In this document: positions 17,200-21,006 of the stretch, one piece after another
Layout: each line of letters opens with the position of its first letter
How positions within the stretch are numbered: position 1 is the first letter of the stretch
DNA from: Bacteroidia bacterium
GTDB taxonomy: Bacteria > Bacteroidota > Bacteroidia > JABEUT01
Direction of reading: 5' to 3'
NCBI GenBank assembly: GCA_013044305.1
Contig: JABEUT010000187.1
Span: 1-21,006 of the forward strand
DNA length: 21,006 nucleotides
The notes under the pieces: generated by a model
Seen by the model: only the letters and a program-made list of their open reading frames with translations
Database searches by the model: none
Told to the model about the DNA's origin: nothing
Translations under genes and position numbers: made by a program

Positions 17200-17304
17200 T
17201 TAAATTATTCCACTACAATTCTTCAGTAATTGAATATGCATACAACAGCGCATGGCTGCGGCGCCGCTTTTTGTTTTGAGATATATGTTGCCTGTTAATT
17301 TCAT
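17200..17304 (-). CDS. Cysteine-codon leader peptide upstream of the sulfur operon
   Basis: This 34-residue ORF begins MKLTGNIYLKTKSG and ends MRCCMHIQLLKNCSGII. It has tandem TGT-TGT codons at 17247-17242 and a third TGT at 17217-17215, three Cys in 34 residues, just before a gene set that makes sulfide for cysteine synthesis. The stop is 22 nt before the terminator stem. The C-terminal R-C-C-x-H-I-x-L-L-K pattern resembles the R-x-H-V-D-L-x-R cysteine leader peptides described in Actinobacteria. Whether this is ancestry or convergence is unknown. The start is uncertain: an in-frame ATG at 17322 would add six residues, and an internal ATG at 17253 would give only the last 17 residues. The inferred role is cis-acting regulation by ribosome stalling, not a functional protein product. 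Confidence 0.6.
   Translation of the reverse strand: MKLTGNIYLKTKSGAAAMRCCMHIQLLKNCSGII
17258..17267. repeat. GC-only palindrome GCGGCGCCGC in the leader ORF
   Basis: A 10-bp self-complementary block sits just before the Cys codons in an otherwise AT-rich leader. It could take part in an alternative fold around the internal ATG at 17253, where CAGC and GCTG can also pair. Confidence 0.35.
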
Positions 17305-17339
17305 CTTTCCATTTGAAACCATAACATCGGTTTACGGCA

Positions 17340-17347
17340 CAAAAATA
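17340..17347 (-). promoter_or_regulatory. -7 promoter element (TATTTTTG) of the sulfur operon
   Basis: TATTTTTG on the minus strand is an exact match to the Bacteroidota consensus TAnnTTTG. It lies 35 nt upstream of the leader ORF ATG at 17304 and predicts a transcript of about 235 nt before the sulfite reductase ATG. The -33 TTTG is not clear, which would fit activator dependence. Confidence 0.6.
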
Positions 17348-17375
17348 GATATATTTCCATTATAAATAAATATTG

Positions 17376-17392
17376 TCTATGGATTTAGTAGA
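17376..17392 (-). promoter_or_regulatory. Partial dyad, possible regulator site upstream of the sulfur promoter
   Basis: TCTACTAAATCCATAGA on the minus strand has TCTA/TAGA arms around a 9-nt centre, about 28 bp upstream of the -7 element. The arrangement would suit a transcription activator or an Rrf2-like sulfur regulator. The dyad is short and could be chance in AT-rich DNA. Confidence 0.25.
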
Positions 17393-17533
17393 TAATACCA
17401 TTTTAAATGCTGATATTCAGGCTATATAAATTTTTCCGGGGGCTTGTCAGCTACCTGCATCCGTTCCGAAAGCGATTGTACGCTCCTATAAATAAATGCA
17501 GGGCTCCCGCTGTTTTTGCGCAAAGCAGCCTGT

Positions 17534-18505
17534 TCATCCGGCGTGAGCCGCAATCTTTTCCTCGTCAATCAGCATCATGCACTTAAAATGCTTTTTGGGG
17601 CATGCCTTGTAACCGATTTTGGAGCAGGGGCGGCAGGAAAGCCCTTCCACTTCCACTATTTGAGAATGGGCACCAGGCATGTAAGGATACATGCCAAAAG
17701 CAGGTATGGTATTGCCCCAGACCGATATGATATCCTTTTTGAAGGCTGCCGCAATATGCATTAAGCCGGTGTCGTGCGTAATTATTTTATTTGCCTGCCT
17801 TACCAGCGATGCCGACTGCCCTATGTTGTACTTACCGCAGGCATTGTATACACGGCTGCCCAGGGCTTTCGAAACGGCTTCGCCTTTTTCAAAGTCTGCT
17901 TTACCTCCAAGCAATATGATGGGAGAAGAAATTTTACGGCAGATGGAAATGATTTTGGTTTCGGGCAACTGTTTGGTATAGTGCCGCGCCCCGATGACAA
18001 AGCCAATATATCCCTGCCGGTGGGTTAAGGGCAGCAAACCGGTGTCAACTTCATCCGCTACCGGAATAAAATAGTCCAGACCGATGCCGTCGTTTGCCAC
18101 GTTCAGTTTCTTTACCGTTTGAAAGTACCTGTCCACAATATGGATACCGGGCAGGCGGTTCACCTTCAAATTTACCAGAAGCCACTTCTCAATATTAAGT
18201 TTCGGAAACGATGAGGAGGCTGTTTTCAAACCCCTTTTTACCTGGAAGGACCGTAGGTTATGGTGCAGGTCAACCACAAAATCATAGTGCCCGTTTTGCA
18301 GCTCGTTAAGAATTTCGGCAACGTTTTTGTCAATGGAAATAACCTTATCAATGTATGGGTTCTCCAACAGCAACGGAACAAACTCTTTTTTTGTAAGATA
18401 ATGCACCTCCGCCCCGGGCAGCTGTTTTTTAATACATCTGACTACGGGCGTGGTAAGCACTATGTCGCCAATGGAACTGAACCGTATAACTAAAATTTTG
18501 GGCAA
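17534..18505 (-). CDS. Glycosyltransferase family 9 (ADP-heptose:LPS heptosyltransferase-like)
   Basis: This protein of about 323 residues has the GT9 opening KILVIRFSSIGDIVLTTPVVR, the central FVIGARHYTKQLP and the donor-site HDTGLMHIAAAFKKDIISVWG. It should transfer a heptose-like sugar to lipid A core or a related surface glycan on the cytoplasmic side. The frame is open to a TTG at 18526, but that TTG is part of an exact minus-strand -7 element (TAATTTTG, 18524-18531), so transcription should begin downstream of it. The next sensible start is TTG at 18505, which has AAAGG eight bases before it and gives the compact family N-terminus MPKILVIR. GTG at 18514 is a third option. The gene is divergent from riboflavin synthase. 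A Cys cluster near the C-terminus (CRPC, ACPKKHFKC) is seen in some GT9 relatives. Confidence 0.85.
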   Translation of the reverse strand: MPKILVIRFSSIGDIVLTTPVVRCIKKQLPGAEVHYLTKKEFVPLLLENPYIDKVISIDKNVAEILNELQNGHYDFVVDLHHNLRSFQVKRGLKTASSSFPKLNIEKWLLVNLKVNRLPGIHIVDRYFQTVKKLNVANDGIGLDYFIPVADEVDTGLLPLTHRQGYIGFVIGARHYTKQLPETKIISICRKISSPIILLGGKADFEKGEAVSKALGSRVYNACGKYNIGQSASLVRQANKIITHDTGLMHIAAAFKKDIISVWGNTIPAFGMYPYMPGAHSQIVEVEGLSCRPCSKIGYKACPKKHFKCMMLIDEEKIAAHAG

Positions 18506-18523
18506 AACAGGCACCTTTACCCG

Positions 18524-18531
18524 CAAAATTA
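18524..18531 (-). promoter_or_regulatory. -7 promoter element (TAATTTTG) for the GT9 gene
   Basis: This is an exact TAnnTTTG match on the minus strand that includes the upstream TTG codon at 18526. It argues that this TTG is not the translation start and that the transcript has a very short leader to the TTG at 18505. Confidence 0.5.
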
Positions 18532-18561
18532 GCAGTATTATGCAATCAGCCCCGAAATAGC

Positions 18562-18569
18562 TACTTTTG
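18562..18569 (+). promoter_or_regulatory. -7 promoter element (TACTTTTG) abutting the riboflavin synthase ATG
   Basis: This exact TAnnTTTG match ends 4 bases before the ATG at 18574. With the usual spacing between the -7 motif and +1, transcription would begin at or next to the start codon, giving a leaderless or nearly leaderless mRNA. No clear -33 TTTG was seen. Confidence 0.55.
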
Positions 18570-18573
18570 TAAT

Positions 18574-19176
18574 ATGTTTACCGGAATAATAGAGGACATA
18601 GGCACGGTTAAGGACCTTAAAAAGGAAAATGGCAACCTGGTATTAACTGTTAAATCGGGTTTGGCTCATAAGCTTAAACTGAACGAGAGCCTCGCCCACA
18701 ACGGTATATGCCTGTCGGTGCAGCCGGTTTCCAAAAAGACCTACCGTGTTACGGCAGTACGTGAAACGCTGAACCGCACCACCTTAGGGAATATTAAAAA
18801 GGGCGGGAAGATAAATCTGGAACGGGCACTGAAAGCCAATGGCAGGATAGACGGGCACTTTGTACTCGGCCATATCGATTCCCGATTAAAATGCCTTTCG
18901 GTGAACGAACTGTCGGGAAGCCATCTTTTTACATTCGCCTGCCGCGCCGGGGACAGGAAATATATTGTAGAGAAAGGCTCCATTGCCATTAACGGCGTAA
19001 GTCTCACCATAGCCGGCATCAGCAGCAAGGGTTTTTCGGTGGCCGTTATCCCCTATACATTCAGGCATAGCGTATTCCGTTACCTTAAGCGCGGCGACGA
19101 AGTGAATGCCGAATACGATGTGCTCGGCAAATACATTATAAGAGCAATGGGCAAAAAGAATGATGCCAACAATTAA
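18574..19176 (+). CDS. ribE: Riboflavin synthase, alpha subunit
   Basis: This 200-residue enzyme converts two 6,7-dimethyl-8-ribityllumazine molecules to riboflavin and the pyrimidine by-product. It has the two lumazine-binding repeats expected: MFTGIIEDIG at the N-terminus, LAHNGICLSV and GHFVLGHID in the first half, then KGSIAINGVSLTI and FRHSVFRYLKRGDEVNAEYDVLGKYI in the second. The conserved MFTGIIE start fixes the ATG at 18574. Length is normal and no residue is obviously missing. The other rib genes are not in the window, so it stands alone apart from a phosphatase gene 17 bp downstream, with which it is probably co-transcribed. The gene name follows the Bacillus/E. coli ribE usage. Confidence 0.96.
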   Translation: MFTGIIEDIGTVKDLKKENGNLVLTVKSGLAHKLKLNESLAHNGICLSVQPVSKKTYRVTAVRETLNRTTLGNIKKGGKINLERALKANGRIDGHFVLGHIDSRLKCLSVNELSGSHLFTFACRAGDRKYIVEKGSIAINGVSLTIAGISSKGFSVAVIPYTFRHSVFRYLKRGDEVNAEYDVLGKYIIRAMGKKNDANN

Positions 19177-19193
19177 CAACACCGCAGCATTCC

Positions 19194-20420
19194 ATGAATA
19201 GCAAAAGGATACATGCCGGATATTTCACCTTACCCTCCCGTCTGGTCATTTATCTTCAGTTCGCATTCCTTGTTCTGGCGTTTATGCTGCCTGCAAATCC
19301 TGCATTTGCACAAGCCCGGATAATAGCCAGGCAGCAACAGGTGATAGACTCGCTTAACCGGGTGTTGAGCAGCCAAAAGGCTGAATCGATGCAGGCCCTG
19401 AAAGTGAAGTTTGACAGCCTGCGCAAAAAGAAATTCATTATAGACACCCTTTTGCAAACGGTTTATATGCAGCAAGGCTTAATTGCCCAGGCAGAGGAAT
19501 CGCGGAGGATGTCGCAACTGGCCTTCGAATCGAAGGAAAATAAATACATCTTCTCGCTCGTAGCCACCTTCATCGTGCTCCTGCTCATTTTTGCGGCTGT
19601 ACTTTATTATATCCTGAAACAAAACACGAGGAAAAGCGAACTGATAATGAAGCAAAAAAAGCTGGTGGAAGAAAACCAGAAAGAAATGGTAGACTCCATA
19701 AACTATGCCCAGCGCATTCAAAAGGCATTGCTCAAGGAGGAAGAACGGATAACCATGCACCTGCCCGACCACTTTATTCTGTATATGCCGAAAGATGCTG
19801 TAAGCGGCGACTTTTACTGGGCGCTGGATAAAGACGGTTACTTTTATATAGCGGCTGTAGATTGCACCGGCCATGGCGTGCCGGGCGGCTTTATGAGCAT
19901 GCTCGGCGTTGCCTTCCTGAACGAAATTACGGCAGGATCGAACACCCTGTCGCCTAACATTATTCTGAACAAGCTGCGCGATAAGGTTCTGAAAGAACTT
20001 GGTAAAACAGGCGAAACCAAAGACGGCATGGATATTTCGCTGATGCGCATGAACCTGTCCACACGTAAAATACAGTGGAGCGGAGCCAACAACTCACTGT
20101 ACCTTATAAAAAATGAAATTAAGGTAATACCGGCAGATAAGCAGCCTATAGGGTATTATCCGGTCATGAAACCTTTTACCAACCATATTATTGCCGCCGA
20201 ACCCGACAGCATGTATTACCTGTATTCCGACGGCTATGCCTCGCAGTTTGGCGGACCGAGAGGCCGAAAATTCAAATCGACACAGCTAAAGAAACTCCTG
20301 CTCTCCATTCACCAAAAATCCCTGAAGGAACAAAAGCAAATACTTAGAGAAACATTCATGAAGTGGAAAGGCAAATTGGAACAGGTGGACGATGTGCTGA
20401 TAATAGGGGTAAAAGTATAG
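19194..20420 (+). CDS. Membrane-anchored PP2C/SpoIIE-type serine phosphatase
   Basis: This 408-residue signalling phosphatase has an N-terminal signal sequence (about 16-39, ending AFAQ), a short extracytoplasmic helical segment (about 41-115), one membrane helix (about 118-140), a coiled linker (about 145-182) that contains MVDSINYAQRIQKALL, and a cytoplasmic SpoIIE/PP2C domain. Metal-binding acidic motifs are SGDFYW (Asp206), VDCTGHGVPGGFMSMLG (Asp223), DGMDISL (about 278-284), YLYSDGYASQFGG (Asp346) and QVDDVLIIG (Asp399/400). Relatives in Bacteroidota often carry TPR or Y_Y_Y sensor regions before the phosphatase. Here the outside part is only about 75 residues and has no recognised domain. 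Substrates are usually phosphorylated anti-sigma antagonists, but none is nearby. It begins 17 bp after ribE. Confidence 0.85.
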   Translation: MNSKRIHAGYFTLPSRLVIYLQFAFLVLAFMLPANPAFAQARIIARQQQVIDSLNRVLSSQKAESMQALKVKFDSLRKKKFIIDTLLQTVYMQQGLIAQAEESRRMSQLAFESKENKYIFSLVATFIVLLLIFAAVLYYILKQNTRKSELIMKQKKLVEENQKEMVDSINYAQRIQKALLKEEERITMHLPDHFILYMPKDAVSGDFYWALDKDGYFYIAAVDCTGHGVPGGFMSMLGVAFLNEITAGSNTLSPNIILNKLRDKVLKELGKTGETKDGMDISLMRMNLSTRKIQWSGANNSLYLIKNEIKVIPADKQPIGYYPVMKPFTNHIIAAEPDSMYYLYSDGYASQFGGPRGRKFKSTQLKKLLLSIHQKSLKEQKQILRETFMKWKGKLEQVDDVLIIGVKV

Positions 20421-20472
20421 CAGCCGCTTTTCATTAAAAAGAATATAATACGTATAAATAAAACAACCAACT

Positions 20473-21006
20473 ATGCAAAATACAGCTCTACTGGTAATGG
20501 ATATGCAGTCTGCCGTGCTCGCTATGATAGCGGACTCAACTGCGGTTAAAAGCAATGTAATAAAAGCAATAACTCATGCAAGAAAAAAACAAATACCGGT
20601 ACTCTACGTGGTAGTGGGTTTTCGAGCGGGCGGACCGGAAATCAATCCCAACAATAAGAGTTTCGCCACATTTAAAAAAAGCATGGCGAATACAGATCCT
20701 GCAGCGTGGATGAAAATAGATGATGCCTTTGCTCCTTTGCCGGGTGAGGTAATAATTACCAAACGCCGGGTAAGCGCATTTGCAGGAAGCGACCTCGAAA
20801 TTGTTCTTCGGTCACAGGGGATTCAGCACATGATATTAACCGGTTTAGCTACAAGCGGTGTTGTCCTTTCCACCTTGAGAGAAGCCGCCGACAAGGATTA
20901 CCATTTAACTGTACTTTCCGATTGCTGTGCCGACAGGGATGAAGAAGTGCACCGCGTACTGGTTGAAAAGGTTTTCCCCCGCCAGGCTGATGTGCTCACG
21001 GTGGAC
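20473..21006 (+). CDS. Isochorismatase-fold (cysteine hydrolase family) protein, 3' end outside window
   Basis: The first 178 codons are present and open to the window end. The start MQNTALLVMDMQ is typical of the isochorismatase-like hydrolase family, and the frame has the family's Asp10 and Lys97 (ITKRR) of the catalytic triad. The segment that normally carries the nucleophilic Cys, T-D-x-C-V, reads LATSGVVLSTLREAAD here, with Val130 at the Cys position. Cys151 and Cys152 lie further on (SDCCADRDEEVHRVL) and are not aligned with the nucleophile. It therefore belongs to the TSGVV subgroup, whose chemistry is unclear. It lies 52 bp downstream of the phosphatase gene on the same strand. No promoter motif was found in the gap. 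Confidence 0.85.
   Translation, partial: MQNTALLVMDMQSAVLAMIADSTAVKSNVIKAITHARKKQIPVLYVVVGFRAGGPEINPNNKSFATFKKSMANTDPAAWMKIDDAFAPLPGEVIITKRRVSAFAGSDLEIVLRSQGIQHMILTGLATSGVVLSTLREAADKDYHLTVLSDCCADRDEEVHRVLVEKVFPRQADVLTVD

Larger units (their letters stand above)
17098..17533 (-). other. Leader and promoter region of the sulfur assimilation operon
   Basis: This 436-bp gap between the glycosyltransferase stop and the sulfite reductase ATG holds, in minus-strand order, about 130 bp with nothing recognised, a partial dyad (17376-17392), an exact -7 element (17340-17347), a Cys-codon leader ORF (17200-17304) and an intrinsic terminator (17143-17178) only about 50 nt before the ATG. A terminator inside a 5' leader is typical of attenuation or riboswitch control. 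I saw no SAM-I-like aptamer, and the Cys-rich ORF favours ribosome-mediated control. Confidence 0.6.

Noticed and set aside
17180..17340. SAM-I or other known riboswitch in the sulfur operon leader
   Set aside because: I could not find the multi-helix core or conserved bases of a SAM aptamer in this short AU-rich leader, and the Cys-codon ORF occupies most of it. A covariance-model search would settle it.

Overview
The window looks like a chromosomal segment from a member of the Bacteroidota. The evidence is a 1,891-residue surface protein with SprB-type repeats and a C-terminal type IX secretion (T9SS) sorting domain, -7 promoter elements of the Bacteroidota form TAnnTTTG, the near absence of Shine-Dalgarno sequences, and a sulfite reductase/APS reductase operon of the kind known from this phylum. 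No rRNA, tRNA, insertion sequence or CRISPR array was seen.

Layout. Positions 1-417 hold no gene. Positions 418-6093 (+) encode the giant T9SS protein: a galactose-oxidase-like beta-propeller head, ten SprB-type repeats, seven Ig/PKD-like repeats and a sorting tail. Four minus-strand genes of cell-surface glycan assembly follow: a GT-C-like membrane protein (6211-7863), a GT-B glycosyltransferase (7973-9244), a Wzx/MATE-type flippase (9237-10730) and a SAM methyltransferase (10730-11764). The last three overlap and form one operon. A 228-bp intergenic stretch (11765-11992) separates them from a minus-strand sulfur assimilation operon. In transcription order this is a sulfite reductase with an extra C-terminal helical domain (17097-14971), SUMT/cobA (14943-14179), a precorrin-2 dehydrogenase fused to a TauE/SafE permease (14173-12710), and an Fe-S-type APS reductase cysH (12694-11993). 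Next come a GT9 heptosyltransferase-like gene (minus), then divergently riboflavin synthase (18574-19176, +), a membrane-anchored PP2C/SpoIIE phosphatase (19194-20420, +) and an isochorismatase-fold protein cut by the window end (20473-21006, +).

How the genes work together. The sulfur operon covers APS to sulfite (CysH), sulfite to sulfide (siroheme reductase), and supply of the siroheme cofactor (SUMT and the dehydrogenase domain), with a permease fused to the cofactor enzyme. ATP sulfurylase and a reductase flavoprotein are not in the window.

The most interesting signal is the roughly 250-bp leader of this operon. Downstream of an exact TAnnTTTG element lies a short ORF with tandem Cys codons (MRCCMHIQLLKNCSGII at its end). 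It is followed within 25 nt by a 10-bp intrinsic terminator pointing into the operon. A 6-nt sequence just after the Cys-Cys codons is complementary to the 5' arm of the terminator. This has the geometry of a cysteine-sensing transcription attenuator, resembling the cysteine leader peptides known from Actinobacteria but in a Bacteroidota sulfate-reduction operon. Other points worth a second look are the sulfite reductase-HEPN-like fusion, the siroheme dehydrogenase-permease fusion, an apparently leaderless riboflavin synthase gene, and a three-repeat higher-order periodicity in the giant adhesin.
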